Shown: positions 6,671 to 16,645, counted from the stretch's first letter. The stretch is 64,000 nucleotides of DNA from Bacillus sp. SKDU12 (GCF_010093085.1 NZ_MSRC01000017.1:295627-359626), one strand, 5' to 3'. Notes: generated by a model not told the origin, from the letters alone. A program made the numbers and translations.

Positions 6671-9313
6671 ATGAAAAAGAGATTAATCGCACCTATGCTT
6701 CTATCCGCCGCGTCCCTAGCCTTTTTTGCCATATCCGGTTCTGCCCAAGCGGCAGCGTATACGGACTACTCGATTTATGAAGTAAAGCCGTCAAAAACGT
6801 TCAGTACAGAAAGCCAAGCCGCGCAGGCTGTCGCCAAACTGAAAAAAGATACTGGCTGGAATGCTTCCTATCAATCTTCAGATACAACAACAACCTACCA
6901 AATTTCTGCTGCTGGGATACAAAGCGAAGCAGAAGCGAAAACAATACTGAGCGGACTTGCCAAACAGACAGCGATTACAGGCACCTCAAGTCCTGTCGGA
7001 AGCAAGCAGCCGTATGTCACCATTACATCAGGAGCGATTAATGGAGAAAAACAGGCGAACACTTTGCTGACAAAGCTTAAACAGGAGACAGGAGTGACTG
7101 GCACTGTAAAAGTGTTCGAAGCAGCACAACCCTATATGAACGTCACGACTTCAGAGATCGCTGATGAGGCAAAAGTCAAGGCGCTTATGCAGAGCATGAC
7201 TAAGCAAACGGGGATTAAAGGTTCATATCAGCCTATCACGCACACAGTCTCTGTCACAACCATTCAGTCAGGAACAATTGCGGGAAACAATAGAGCTGAG
7301 CAGATCAAAAGCGCATTCCAAAAGGAATCGGGCTTGAAGGCATCATTAAAAGAAACGGTGAAAGGACAAGCCTGCTATACGTTCACAACAGCCGCCATTT
7401 CAGGTGAAGCGAATGCCAAGAATCTATTACATCAGCTGAAACAGAGTACAGGTATTACAGGAAGCTACAAGTCAATCAATCAAAAAACAACTGCTGAATC
7501 ATACAATGCTCAATCAGCTTATTTCAAAGGGCTGAATACAGTGAAGGACGCCATCAGCCAAATCAAGAAAAATACCGGCGTATCCGGCAGTTATCAACAT
7601 GTTGGCAAAAGCACATCATATATTGTGAATATGAAAGGTTTATCGAAACAACAGCTGCAAAAAGTAGACACTTTCTTTAAAAAGAAAAAATGGCGTTATA
7701 CGTCATCCAGCGTCAAAAAAACGACAACGTCTGCAGCCTATCAAATAACGACAGCAAAGATTTTAGGCGAGCAGCAAGCAAATCAAGCCGCAGCCTTCTT
7801 TACTCAGAAAAAAGTCAAAGCAACGAAAAAAGCAACCGGTGCAACAGCAGAAAACCAATATCAACTTATCTCAGAAGAAACATCCGATCAAGCCAAAATC
7901 ACAAAGGGCTTGAACGCATTGAAGAAAAATCAGCTCAGTGCTTCTGTAAAACCAGTCAAAAAACAAACATCTAACACGTTTAAAATTACAACTGAATCTT
8001 TGCTTGATACAGCGAAAGTCAATCAGGCACTCATGTTTTTTCAGTCGAATCATATATCAGCAACAAGCCGGAAAACCGGTCAGACCGCAGCAAGCAGCTA
8101 TAAAATCGTAACTGGGGCCATCATCAGCCAAGAAGAAATTGACCGTGTGTTATCGTTTTTCAAGCAAAACAATGCCGCCGGCACAACGGCAAAAACAGGC
8201 GAAACGGCATATACACAATACAAAATTGTCACAGCTCAGCTTGCCAGCAAAACAGCATTGAACAATGGGTTAACCTATCTAAAAGCACAACATGTAAGCC
8301 CAACCTACACTACGAAAAGCAATACGCTTTACAAAATCAGCGTTAATGAACAATTTACAGGCAATGATGCAGCAGCTGCGGCATCAGCAAAGCTAAAACA
8401 ATTATATGGATGGACATCGTCTCTCGTGAAAATCAAAAACGGCCCGCAAATCATGAAAACAAATTACAATCTCTCACTTGGTGATATGGTCCAAAAACAA
8501 ATGAAAGTAAGCCCGCAAACAGACGGGGCGGCTTACGTATCGCTTACTTATATTAATACAGCAACCTCAACGGTTACGGCTGACGTATTAAATATCCGTT
8601 CAACGCCGGGTGTCACTCCGACAAATGTGATCGGCCAATTTAAAAAAGGCGACAAGGTAAAAATCATCGGCCAGACAAATGGCTGGGCAAAAATCAATTT
8701 GGGCTGGCGAAACGCAAGCAGTGATGAAGTTGTTCAATACGTGGACCCGAATCACTTTGCCAGAGACAGCAAATCCTACTTCCAATTTCTCAAGCTGTCA
8801 CAGACAGCCGGATTAAGTACTGCTGAAGTTAATCAGAAAGTGCTCTCAGGTAAAGGCATCCTGACAGGGAAAGCAAAAGCATTTATCGATGCGGCCAATC
8901 AATACGGCATCAACGAGCTGTATTTAATCTCACACGCTCTCCTTGAAACAGGAAATGGAACATCCGCTTTAGCCAATGGCTTAACCTATAACGGAAAGAC
9001 CATATACAACATGTACGGAATTGGCGCCTACGACAGCAACCCGAATTATTACGGTGCTAAATATGCATACGAGCAAGGCTGGTTCACACCAGAAGCGGCC
9101 ATTATCGGCGGAGCGAAATTCATAGGTTCTTCCTATATTCATAACACAGCCTACAATCAGGACACACTGTACAAAATGAGATGGTCAGCCGCAGCGACAC
9201 ACCAATACGCAACAGATATCGGCTGGGCGTATAAACAAGTAAACCGGATGTACAGTCTGTATTCATTGCTTGATGGTTATACGCTGTACTTTGATGTTCC
9301 GGAATATCAATAA
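6671..9313 (+). CDS. lytD: Endo-beta-N-acetylglucosaminidase LytD (major autolysin)
   Basis: Secreted autolysin of 880 aa that cleaves glycan strands of peptidoglycan; it acts in cell separation, motility and turnover. A signal peptide covers about residues 1-27 (ending GSAQAAA). Then come many repeats of about 70 residues with the pattern Y-x-I-x-T-A-x-I-...-A (wall-binding region to about residue 600). An SH3-like segment (ADVLNIRSTPG) starts near residue 636, and the C-terminal glucosaminidase domain carries ALLETGNGTS with the likely catalytic Glu759. RBS AGAGGAGAAGG. A perfect sigma-D promoter lies upstream and a shared terminator with tarL downstream. Confidence 0.96.
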   Translation: MKKRLIAPMLLSAASLAFFAISGSAQAAAYTDYSIYEVKPSKTFSTESQAAQAVAKLKKDTGWNASYQSSDTTTTYQISAAGIQSEAEAKTILSGLAKQTAITGTSSPVGSKQPYVTITSGAINGEKQANTLLTKLKQETGVTGTVKVFEAAQPYMNVTTSEIADEAKVKALMQSMTKQTGIKGSYQPITHTVSVTTIQSGTIAGNNRAEQIKSAFQKESGLKASLKETVKGQACYTFTTAAISGEANAKNLLHQLKQSTGITGSYKSINQKTTAESYNAQSAYFKGLNTVKDAISQIKKNTGVSGSYQHVGKSTSYIVNMKGLSKQQLQKVDTFFKKKKWRYTSSSVKKTTTSAAYQITTAKILGEQQANQAAAFFTQKKVKATKKATGATAENQYQLISEETSDQAKITKGLNALKKNQLSASVKPVKKQTSNTFKITTESLLDTAKVNQALMFFQSNHISATSRKTGQTAASSYKIVTGAIISQEEIDRVLSFFKQNNAAGTTAKTGETAYTQYKIVTAQLASKTALNNGLTYLKAQHVSPTYTTKSNTLYKISVNEQFTGNDAAAAASAKLKQLYGWTSSLVKIKNGPQIMKTNYNLSLGDMVQKQMKVSPQTDGAAYVSLTYINTATSTVTADVLNIRSTPGVTPTNVIGQFKKGDKVKIIGQTNGWAKINLGWRNASSDEVVQYVDPNHFARDSKSYFQFLKLSQTAGLSTAEVNQKVLSGKGILTGKAKAFIDAANQYGINELYLISHALLETGNGTSALANGLTYNGKTIYNMYGIGAYDSNPNYYGAKYAYEQGWFTPEAAIIGGAKFIGSSYIHNTAYNQDTLYKMRWSAAATHQYATDIGWAYKQVNRMYSLYSLLDGYTLYFDVPEYQ

Positions 9314-9316
9314 AAA

Positions 9317-9348
9317 AAACACCTTTTGCAGCTGCAAAAGGTGTTTTT
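9317..9348. terminator. Bidirectional terminator between lytD and tarL
   Basis: AACACCTTTTGCAGCTGCAAAAGGTGTT is one uninterrupted palindrome, with A-run on the left and T-run on the right, so it can end both converging transcripts. Confidence 0.92.
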
Positions 9349-9351
9349 GAT

Positions 9352-11223
9352 TTATCTATTAAGGACTTTATCTTCTAATGGTTCCTCTTCCTGAGGAAAG
9401 ACAATTTGATCTACCACACGTTCACTTGCTTTACCGTCAAGATCATCGAAGAAATAATGGACAAATGAATCTATTTGCTCAAAGTTATACTTCTCTTCTT
9501 TAATGATTGAAATCATTTGATCGGACGTTTTCGCAAGCGGACCAGGAATAAAGTCGAAGTAATCATAATAGAAATCACGTTTGCGAATATAATCATCTAC
9601 ATCATAGCTGAAGAAAATCATCGGTTTATTTAATAAAGCATATTCAAAGCAGACAGAAGAGTAATCCGTAATCAGGACATCTGTAACTAGTAATAGTTCG
9701 TTAATTTCCCTGAATGAAGAGAAATCATAAAAGAAATCACTATACTGATAAGGGATATTGGCATCGTTTCGTACGAATGGATGAATCTTAAATAAAAAGA
9801 TATATTCATCCTTTAGCTCACGATACAGACGGTCAAAATCAAGCACTTCAAAAGGATAGTGAGCTGATTGTTGACCGTTCCCGCGGAAGGTAGGTGCAAA
9901 AAGAATGACCTTCTTGTCCTTCAGGAACGGATACTCTGTATAAAGACGTTCTTTCACAAATGCCTTTTTCGCTTCATCAAAGAAAAAGTCTGTTCGTGGT
10001 ACGCCGGTAGCGATGACATTCTCTATGTCTACACCAAAGCCCTCTGCATAGTGCTTCCGTATATTTTCAGAGCTGACAATAACCTTCGTGTAGTTTCTAT
10101 GGTTTTTCGAATGCGGTGACGGTCCGCCCGGCAGCCCGATTCGGCTGTAGCCGAATGTCTTAAAGGCACCGACAGCATGCCACAACTGGACAAGATCAGC
10201 ATTTTTGCGGATTTTTAATGGATAAATGATCGGATAAAAATCATCAATAAAAATGATCTTGCTTGTCGCAAAATGATAAGCCATAGAAATCAGCTCAGAC
10301 AGGCTTTTTCTATCTCGAATACTGCTCTTTAAGAAAAATTTGAAATCAAAGTTTTCTTCACGTTTCAGCAGTTCTTCATAAACAAACTCGAAGTTTCCTG
10401 TCAAATCAAGCCGGCTGTCAGAAGCAAAGACGATTTTATTGGACTTAATAGGGAGCAGACGGAACACATCATATGCAAAATGGAACAAGCTCGTATTCAG
10501 CTTGCGCAAAAAGCGATTTGCTTCTTTTCCAGTATCCAGCTCCAAAAGGCTCGGATCAATTTCCTGCAGCTTGTTGCAAGACAAGTTAATGGTCTTTTCG
10601 CCCTCATCATAGTTAACAATCAAATTGAACTTCATCAGCTTTTTAGCCGAGTGAAATTCCATCTTTGTGGCATACACATCATTAGAGAGGAAATTGCTGA
10701 CGTTTCCTACCGTATGCACTTCTTGGTGTTTTACATTTTGGTCATCCACAGCTTCAATTTCGAGAAACAGCTTATACTCGCCTTGCGGAAGCGGTTTGTC
10801 ATTTATCAGCTTAGAAAAGTTAATTTGCTGTGAAAATCCTGCCCATTTATAAGTTCCGGGCACATTTGCATTGTCAATTGACAGCTGATCAACTGGTACA
10901 TCCCGCAATGAAACAGCAGAGAATAACACACCGTTATGTACCAATAATAAACGTTTTCGAACCTGATCCTCTTTTTGAAGCGGCAGGCCCTTGATATACA
11001 TGTATCCCGCAATTTTAAGAATTGAACCATTCCAAGAAAACTCAGAAATTTTTCTGACAGGGACTTGCTGGTTTTCTTCAATTCGTTTCGTTTTATCAAA
11101 AAGTGAAAAAACCCTGTTATCTGTCGGATGGACAATGACAGCTGCATTTTCTTTTTGCGTTTTCTTCTTTGATCTGAAAAGTCTGTTCTTAATCTTTCTT
11201 GCCAGCTTCACTTTGTACCTCAC
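9352..11223 (-). CDS. tarL: Ribitol-phosphate polymerase TarL (teichoic acid)
   Basis: Adds ribitol phosphate from CDP-ribitol to build the main wall teichoic acid chain at the cytoplasmic membrane face. The 623-aa protein has a basic N-terminus, a beta-rich N-terminal part (about 1-240) and a C-terminal CDP-glycerol/ribitol glycerophosphotransferase domain. Motifs visible are HAVGAFKTFGYSR, ATGVPRTDFFF, FAPTFRGNG, LFKIHPF and TDYSSVCFEYALLNKPM. The start is GTG; AGGAGAAA overlaps the tarK stop, so translation is probably coupled. It is last in tarABIJKL. The distinction from a glycerol-phosphate polymerase (TagF) rests on its grouping with tarI and tarJ. Confidence 0.88.
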   Translation of the reverse strand: MRYKVKLARKIKNRLFRSKKKTQKENAAVIVHPTDNRVFSLFDKTKRIEENQQVPVRKISEFSWNGSILKIAGYMYIKGLPLQKEDQVRKRLLLVHNGVLFSAVSLRDVPVDQLSIDNANVPGTYKWAGFSQQINFSKLINDKPLPQGEYKLFLEIEAVDDQNVKHQEVHTVGNVSNFLSNDVYATKMEFHSAKKLMKFNLIVNYDEGEKTINLSCNKLQEIDPSLLELDTGKEANRFLRKLNTSLFHFAYDVFRLLPIKSNKIVFASDSRLDLTGNFEFVYEELLKREENFDFKFFLKSSIRDRKSLSELISMAYHFATSKIIFIDDFYPIIYPLKIRKNADLVQLWHAVGAFKTFGYSRIGLPGGPSPHSKNHRNYTKVIVSSENIRKHYAEGFGVDIENVIATGVPRTDFFFDEAKKAFVKERLYTEYPFLKDKKVILFAPTFRGNGQQSAHYPFEVLDFDRLYRELKDEYIFLFKIHPFVRNDANIPYQYSDFFYDFSSFREINELLLVTDVLITDYSSVCFEYALLNKPMIFFSYDVDDYIRKRDFYYDYFDFIPGPLAKTSDQMISIIKEEKYNFEQIDSFVHYFFDDLDGKASERVVDQIVFPQEEEPLEDKVLNR

Positions 11224-11229
11224 TTTCTC

Positions 11230-12402
11230 CTAATCGGCACCAGATGTTAAAAATGATGAAATAAAATTGGCTACCCGTTCTGAAGATTTGCCGTCTTGAT
11301 GGGTAATAAACGTCTGTGAAAATGCTTCAATCTGTTTCATATCTTCTGCCCCGTGATCACTCTCGATATCGTGTACAAGTGATAGAACATTCTTCGAAAT
11401 CGGCCCGGGTACAAATGATTCAAACGGATAGTAGAAATCACGTTCTTCCAAGTAGTCTTCTAAATCCGGGCAGTAAAAATACATCGGACGTTTCAGCAGG
11501 CTGTATTCGAAAATGACTGAAGAATAATCGGTTATCAGCCCATCGGAAATCGCCATCAAATCGTACAGTGAGTACGAATCCGTTAAATCCAGCACAAAAT
11601 CATCCTCTTCCGTGTGTGCATGTTTGCGCATATACGGATGAAGATGGAGCATCACGACATAATCTTTCTGATGTAGCGCCGATTTTAATTGTAGCAGATC
11701 AAGCGGGATAGCGTCACCCTCTTGATGATGTCCGCTGCCTCGAAAGGTAGGAGCATACAGAAGCTTTTTCTTATGCTTGAGCTCGGGATAAGCACGATGG
11801 AACTCATCAAGCACAGTGCGAATATGTTCCTTCTGATAAAAATAATCTGTCCTTGGAATGCCGAGCGGCAATATCTGTTTTTGCTCCATTTGAAAAGCTT
11901 CGGCAAAATGCGGCACGGCAGCGGGTGCACTGACGATGGCATAATCATAGTTGGAATGCACGGGAACAATCTTCAGGTAATCAGGAGATGGGCCGAATGG
12001 CTTGTTCACAATGCTGTAGCCGAATTTTTTAAACGCGCCGCAAGCATGCCAAAGCTGGATGGTGACAGTTTCCTTTCGTTTTGGCACAACATACAAAGGA
12101 AAGTAATAATCATCCAACAAAAGCACACGGCAAGTAGCAAGGTGATATAACGAGCTGAAAAGATGAAGCATATATGCAGCTCGTCCGATCAATCCCTTAT
12201 CCATCTTGCGAAAAAGCAGGGTGATGCGAAGAGACGGATCTTGCTTCAGCTTTTCATAAACACCTTTAAAATTATCACTTAAATGATCCTCACGATACGA
12301 AGCTATGACCACTTTGTCGTGCTGTACTGGTAATAAAACGCTCAATAGTTTATAAGCAGTGCTGAAGACTCCTTTTACGATTCTAGTAAGGAATATTTTC
12401 AC
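11230..12402 (-). CDS. tarK: Teichoic acid ribitol-phosphate primase TarK
   Basis: Shares the glycerophosphotransferase domain of TarL (HACGAFKKFGYSI, PLGIPRTDYFY, YAPTFRGSG, HLHPYMR, TDYSSVIFEYSLLKRP) but has only 390 aa and no large N-terminal part. In the ribitol-type pathway it transfers the first ribitol phosphate to the glycerol-primed linkage unit before TarL extends the chain. The start is GTG, 3 bp after the tarJ stop, with only a weak ribosome binding site (TGGGA), so coupling to tarJ is likely. TarK and TarL are close paralogues, so the exact division of work is taken from W23. Confidence 0.85.
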   Translation of the reverse strand: MKIFLTRIVKGVFSTAYKLLSVLLPVQHDKVVIASYREDHLSDNFKGVYEKLKQDPSLRITLLFRKMDKGLIGRAAYMLHLFSSLYHLATCRVLLLDDYYFPLYVVPKRKETVTIQLWHACGAFKKFGYSIVNKPFGPSPDYLKIVPVHSNYDYAIVSAPAAVPHFAEAFQMEQKQILPLGIPRTDYFYQKEHIRTVLDEFHRAYPELKHKKKLLYAPTFRGSGHHQEGDAIPLDLLQLKSALHQKDYVVMLHLHPYMRKHAHTEEDDFVLDLTDSYSLYDLMAISDGLITDYSSVIFEYSLLKRPMYFYCPDLEDYLEERDFYYPFESFVPGPISKNVLSLVHDIESDHGAEDMKQIEAFSQTFITHQDGKSSERVANFISSFLTSGAD

Positions 12403-12405
12403 TGT

Positions 12406-13431
12406 TTAAATTTCCCATTCGATGACAGTTTTTCCCCAAGATGAAGTCAAATCTGCTTCAAACGCGTTGGTAATTTCCTCAATACTGCGTACCGGGAAGC
12501 GGCCCCCCACTAATGTTTCTAAATAATCAACGACTTCAGGGTATTGAGCTAAAAAGTCCACAGTACGGGCAAAATCTTCGCGGCCGCTTCGGCTGCTGCC
12601 GATCAGCGTAATTCCTTTTTCAAGTACCATTCTTGTTTCAATTTCAACAGGGTATTCAGATACACCTAAGAGCGCCACACATGCTTCAGGATGAACCTGG
12701 GTAATGATTTGCCCAATTGCGCTTTCACTGCCGCGTCCGCCTACACATTCAAAAGCATGATCGAGTTTGACGTCCTCTGGGATATCGTTAATTTGATAAG
12801 CTGCATCTACAAAAGAGAAGTGATCAAGCTTGTAAGGCGTTTTCCCAAAGATAAACACTTTGCTGTCAGGGTACTTCTTCTTCAGAAGAAGCGTCATAAT
12901 AAATCCGAGATTTCCATCTCCCCAGACACCGAATGTGTCACGCTTCTTGTGTGCCATGCGTTCAAAGCGGGAAAGCGCGTGAACAGCAATGGTAATAAGC
13001 TCAGTAAAAGCTGCGACATGCGGATTAATGCTATCCGGAAGTTCAACGAGCCGATCCGGCGCCATGAACATGTAATCCTGCATAAATCCGTCATAGCCGC
13101 TTGAACGGAATCTACTGGAACGCAGATAATTCTCCGCAATGACTTCATGCTCTTCAACCGGTGTATTCGGCACCATAACAACCCGGGTTCCGACTTTGAA
13201 TGTGCCTGTCGGATCAAACATGACCTTCCCGATTCCTTCATGGATCAAAGCCATCGGCAATTTTTTATCCATCGCTTCTTTGCCGCGTGAGCCGGTATAA
13301 TAGCGCTGATCGGCAGCGCAGATGGATAAATGGGTAGGCCGGATGACGACCTTATCAGAATGGACAACTTTATCTTTATATGTCACTTCAAACTGTCGGG
13401 CAGAAACTAAACGATATGTTTGATTAATCAT
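12406..13431 (-). CDS. tarJ: NADPH-dependent ribulose-5-phosphate reductase TarJ
   Basis: Medium-chain dehydrogenase/reductase of 341 aa that reduces ribulose-5-phosphate to ribitol-5-phosphate for CDP-ribitol synthesis. Visible parts are the N-terminal GroES-like region ([18 protein letters not shown] with Cys and His near metal positions), the cofactor-binding stretch [11 protein letters not shown], and [10 protein letters not shown] in the Rossmann half. It overlaps the tarI stop by 4 bp (ATGA). Together with TarI it is the signature of the ribitol type of wall teichoic acid. Confidence 0.92.
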   Translation of the reverse strand: MINQTYRLVSARQFEVTYKDKVVHSDKVVIRPTHLSICAADQRYYTGSRGKEAMDKKLPMALIHEGIGKVMFDPTGTFKVGTRVVMVPNTPVEEHEVIAENYLRSSRFRSSGYDGFMQDYMFMAPDRLVELPDSINPHVAAFTELITIAVHALSRFERMAHKKRDTFGVWGDGNLGFIMTLLLKKKYPDSKVFIFGKTPYKLDHFSFVDAAYQINDIPEDVKLDHAFECVGGRGSESAIGQIITQVHPEACVALLGVSEYPVEIETRMVLEKGITLIGSSRSGREDFARTVDFLAQYPEVVDYLETLVGGRFPVRSIEEITNAFEADLTSSWGKTVIEWEI

Positions 13432-14141
13432 TGTGAAATTCGCTCCTGTAAAATGGCATTAGCCACCTTTAAGTCATATGGTGTCGTTACTTTAATATTA
13501 AAAACTTCACCGCGGACCAGCTTCACTTTTTCACCTGCTAACGAACAGATCTTGCAAGCATCGGTTAAGACAGCTTTTTGTTCATCGGACAGTTTATTAT
13601 AAAGCTCAACCAATGTGCTAATCCGAAAGCTTTGCGGTGTTTGCCCCTGATACATGTTATCGCGGACAGGAATGTCAGAAATAAATTCCTGGTCTTCTGA
13701 GGCAATAATCGTATCAATGGCTGAGATAACAGTATCGACCGCGCCGTATTGAAGAACCGCATCAATGTTTTCCTCGATAATGCGATGAGTCAGAAATGGA
13801 CGCACAGAATCATGAGTAATGATCACGTCATCATCATGGATGCCAAATTCTTTTTCAATATAGCGGATGCCGCTCATGATAGATTCATTCCGGTCGCTTC
13901 CGCCTTCAACAACAATCAGGCGGTCATTTTGCCCGATGAACTTCTTTAAAATGTCTTTTGTATGGTTAATCCACTCTTTAGGTGAAACGATTAAAACCTT
14001 ATCGAACCGGTCATTTAATAAAAACTTTTCAACCGTATGAATGATAATAGGGCGTTTATTTAACGGTAAAAACTGTTTCGGCATGTTGACGTTCCCCATG
14101 CGGGAACCTTTTCCACCGGCTAGAATCTCAGCATAAATCAT
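13428..14141 (-). CDS. tarI: Ribitol-5-phosphate cytidylyltransferase TarI
   Basis: Makes CDP-ribitol from CTP and ribitol-5-phosphate. The 237-aa IspD/TarI-family protein has the nucleotide-binding loop GGKGSRMGN at residues 9-17, followed by MPKQFLPL, and the acidic ITHDSVRPF and GQTPQSF motifs. RBS AAGGAAGGAG. It is separated from tarB by 88 bp and overlaps tarJ by 4 bp. IspD proper is excluded by context and by its neighbour TarJ. Confidence 0.93.
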   Translation of the reverse strand: MIYAEILAGGKGSRMGNVNMPKQFLPLNKRPIIIHTVEKFLLNDRFDKVLIVSPKEWINHTKDILKKFIGQNDRLIVVEGGSDRNESIMSGIRYIEKEFGIHDDDVIITHDSVRPFLTHRIIEENIDAVLQYGAVDTVISAIDTIIASEDQEFISDIPVRDNMYQGQTPQSFRISTLVELYNKLSDEQKAVLTDACKICSLAGEKVKLVRGEVFNIKVTTPYDLKVANAILQERISQ

Positions 14142-14229
14142 AAAATGACTCCTTCCTTACTACAACTCATAATGTTTTATAAAAGGTTTTCATATTATTT
14201 GCAATACCGGTCTTTATTATATATAAAGA

Positions 14230-15381
14230 TCAGCGTGATTTTTCATTTATATAGCTTAAAAGCTGCTTACTGGCATTCCCTCTCGAGTACAAATTCCACT
14301 CATGTGAAAAACGCTCCACTTCAGATTGAAGCTTGTCCACATCTTTCAGCTGATTCAGGAGCGCTCCTGAATCACAGCAAGGCACCCCTGGGATCACCTC
14401 AGCATAATTCTGAATCAAACCGCGGGTTTTATCGTAAGCTTCCATATCATACGTATAAAACAAAATAGGTTTGTCCAGCAGCGCAAATTCAAATGGAACA
14501 GAAGAATAGTCTGATATTAACAGATCGCTCACTTTTAAAAGGTCTGCAAGAGGGAGGTCTGATACATCTTTTATCCACGCACTGCCCTCAGGTAATTCAG
14601 CAGATTGCTTCATAACAGGATGCAGTTTTACTGCAAGTAAATACTCACCTTTTAAATCATGTTGCAAGTGTTTTTCTGAAAATGGCAGCGAAAAGCTTTC
14701 GAACTGGTTGTCCCTAAAGGTCGGCGCATATAAAATGATTTTTTTCTCCTCCGGCAGATGATATTTGCTTTTAAGGTCATGAGCGTTATCCATCGTCTCA
14801 TAGTAAGCATCGGTTAAAGGCACACCGAACCGAAGAAATGGCTCACCTTTTATGTCGAAAAACTCCTTGAAAATATCAGCCATATGTTCAGAGCCGACAA
14901 CAATCCGATCAAATGAGGCATATACTTTGCGAAAACGTCTTATGTCGGACCGTGAACGATTCAGTGTGTTGATATCCTTCAACCCAAATCGCTTAAATGC
15001 TCCATTCGCATGCCAAACTTGAATACACTCGGTACCAGGCCTGCTGGTCAGAACGGTTGTCAAAACAAAATAGTTATCAACAATCACAGTTTTGCTGCTC
15101 AGCATAGAAAAGACCGCTTTACATATATGAAGCGGATGTTTTTCGTTAATAACTGAAACAGTAAGCTCTGGAAATTCTTTTTCCAGCGACTTGGCGTGCT
15201 GAGTAAGCAGCACATGAATGGGAAATGAAAAGCGTCCCTTCTGGTATTCCTTTAATATTGCACGGGCATTATCAGGAAAGGAAACCAGAAGCGTCACTTG
15301 ATTGCCTGGCTTGACCCAAAACAGCAATATGCCAATGACTTTGACAAACACATAATAAAAAAGCGCAATCCAGGATTTCAT
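14230..15381 (-). CDS. tarB: Teichoic acid glycerol-phosphate primase TarB
   Basis: Transfers the first glycerol phosphate from CDP-glycerol to the lipid-linked ManNAc-GlcNAc unit. The 383-aa protein has a short hydrophobic N-terminus, which may attach it to the membrane, then the family motifs HANGAFKRFGLK, RFGVPLTDAYY, YAPTFRDNQ, KLHPVMK and SDYSSVPFEFALLDKP. No clear ribosome binding site is visible before the ATG, and a 95-bp gap separates it from tarA, unlike the tight packing of tarIJKL. No earlier in-frame start with a better site is evident. Confidence 0.88.
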   Translation of the reverse strand: MKSWIALFYYVFVKVIGILLFWVKPGNQVTLLVSFPDNARAILKEYQKGRFSFPIHVLLTQHAKSLEKEFPELTVSVINEKHPLHICKAVFSMLSSKTVIVDNYFVLTTVLTSRPGTECIQVWHANGAFKRFGLKDINTLNRSRSDIRRFRKVYASFDRIVVGSEHMADIFKEFFDIKGEPFLRFGVPLTDAYYETMDNAHDLKSKYHLPEEKKIILYAPTFRDNQFESFSLPFSEKHLQHDLKGEYLLAVKLHPVMKQSAELPEGSAWIKDVSDLPLADLLKVSDLLISDYSSVPFEFALLDKPILFYTYDMEAYDKTRGLIQNYAEVIPGVPCCDSGALLNQLKDVDKLQSEVERFSHEWNLYSRGNASKQLLSYINEKSR

Positions 15382-15476
15382 TCTGTCATCAGCCCAAAAC
15401 AGCTGTCAGAGATCGTCCGCATGGTCAGCGGGAAATTCATGCATTTCATTACATACCATAGCTCCTTTAAGGCCGA

Positions 15477-16250
15477 TTACAGATGGCGTGATTGATCTTT
15501 GACCTGTCCTGTGTATTGCGGCTTTGCTGCAGCTCGTTCTTGTTTCAGCACAGCTGTAACATACTTAGGAATGCTGAGCATTCTTCTCCAGCGCGTAGGA
15601 TTGGTGATCAGCCTGTACATCCATTCGAGATGGAAACGGATAAAAAATGACGGCGCTCTTTTCACATTGCCGCTGAACACATCAAAGCTTCCGCCCAGCC
15701 CCACAGCAACAGCCTGAGGGAATAAATGCCGATATTGATGGATAAAGAACTCCTGATTAGGATAACCTAACGCGACAAATACCATATCAGGATTTGAGGC
15801 CGCAATCTTGTCCGCCACCTCGTGCTGATCCTTCACATAGCCGTCAGAGTATCCGGCAATTTCAATCCCTGGATACTCACGTTCGACGCGCTCAATTGTC
15901 TGTGAAATGACATGCTTAGCAGCACCGTAAAAGAAAACCCGTTTTTTCTTTTGATGAGCTTTTTCTAATAGAGATGTAAACAAATCGTAACCGGCTATTC
16001 TGGATTGAAGCGGCTTACCAACTAATTTGGAAACCATAACAACTCCGATGCCGTCCGGCAAAATAAAATCAGCAGATGAAAGAACCGTTTCATAACGGGG
16101 ATTCTGCATCGCTTCAAAACCGATTTCAGGATTCGCTGTTACGATGAACGCACCTCTATTTTGGTCCAAGTATGACGTTTCTAAATGTGATACAAATGAA
16201 GTTAGTTCACCGTCTACAAAATCTAATTGATTAATGGGTTTTGTTTGCAT
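15477..16250 (-). CDS. tarA: N-acetylglucosaminyldiphosphoundecaprenol N-acetylmannosaminyltransferase TarA
   Basis: Adds ManNAc from UDP-ManNAc (made by MnaA) to the GlcNAc-PP-undecaprenol formed by TagO, the first committed step of teichoic acid synthesis. WecG/TagA/CpsF family, 257 aa, with the conserved TANPE (38-42) and LPDGIGVV (catalytic Asp66) motifs and ALGYPNQE. The start is the ATG at 16250: AAAGGAGGG lies 9 bp before it, while the upstream TTG at 16259 would touch the site. It is first in tarABIJKL, divergent from tarD. Confidence 0.93.
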   Translation of the reverse strand: MQTKPINQLDFVDGELTSFVSHLETSYLDQNRGAFIVTANPEIGFEAMQNPRYETVLSSADFILPDGIGVVMVSKLVGKPLQSRIAGYDLFTSLLEKAHQKKKRVFFYGAAKHVISQTIERVEREYPGIEIAGYSDGYVKDQHEVADKIAASNPDMVFVALGYPNQEFFIHQYRHLFPQAVAVGLGGSFDVFSGNVKRAPSFFIRFHLEWMYRLITNPTRWRRMLSIPKYVTAVLKQERAAAKPQYTGQVKDQSRHL

Positions 16251-16346
16251 CGTAACCAACCCTCCTTTTCATCTATATGTCTATAAAAAACAAGTGCCAT
16301 TCGTATAGTTTGAATAAAGTCTCTTTGTCTGAAAACATCTTACTCT

Positions 16347-16402
16347 ATCTTACCACAAAAATCTTTAGGAACTTTTAACATTCACATTACAATTCCTTCG
16401 CA
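16347..16402. promoter_or_regulatory. tarA promoter region with PhoP-box-like repeats
   Basis: On the minus strand TGGTAAGAT (16347-16355) is a possible extended -10 for tarA. Next to it, hexamers at 11-bp spacing read TTTAGG, TTAACA, ATTACA, TTCGCA (16364-16402, + strand), resembling the PhoP box TTAACA-N5 array. PhoP control of tar genes is known in B. subtilis, but the match here is partial. Confidence 0.4.
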
Positions 16403-16442
16403 TTTTGACGATGAATGAATATGAGGAGGGCGTACAGAATAA

Positions 16443-16544
16443 ATGACGCAGCAGAAAAGAAAATCGTTTCACTTAAAAGGGAGACAAAAGAATCAATTTT
16501 TTCTGTATGAAAAACTTGATGTGATGTTTATAGATGAGTCATAA
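16443..16544 (+). CDS. Possible 33-residue small ORF in the tarA-tarD divergent region
   Basis: ATG to TAA encodes a short basic peptide beginning MTQQKRKSFHLKG. GAGGAGGG lies upstream, but at about 12 bp, rather far. I recognise no family. It could equally be chance; the region is otherwise regulatory. Nothing else coding is visible in this 503-bp gap. Confidence 0.2.
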   Translation: MTQQKRKSFHLKGRQKNQFFLYEKLDVMFIDES

Positions 16545-16597
16545 GACCTGTTTGCGTTGTATATCAATCCGACAGTGATACCAGAAAATTCTTGTGA

Positions 16598-16645
16598 TTG
16601 ACATTTTTAAAGAGCCTTAACTTTTATAGGAACTTATGCTATTAT
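16598..16645 (+). promoter_or_regulatory. Promoter(s) of tarD
   Basis: Two overlapping sigma-A options: TTGACA, 18 bp, TTTTAT (16598-16627), and TTAACT, 17 bp, TATTAT with an extended TG (16617-16645). The second would give a leader of about 100 nt before tarD. Confidence 0.55.

Noticed and set aside
12691..13104. 137-codon frame on the + strand
   Set aside because: Lies wholly inside tarJ on the opposite strand, has no ribosome binding site and no recognisable sequence.
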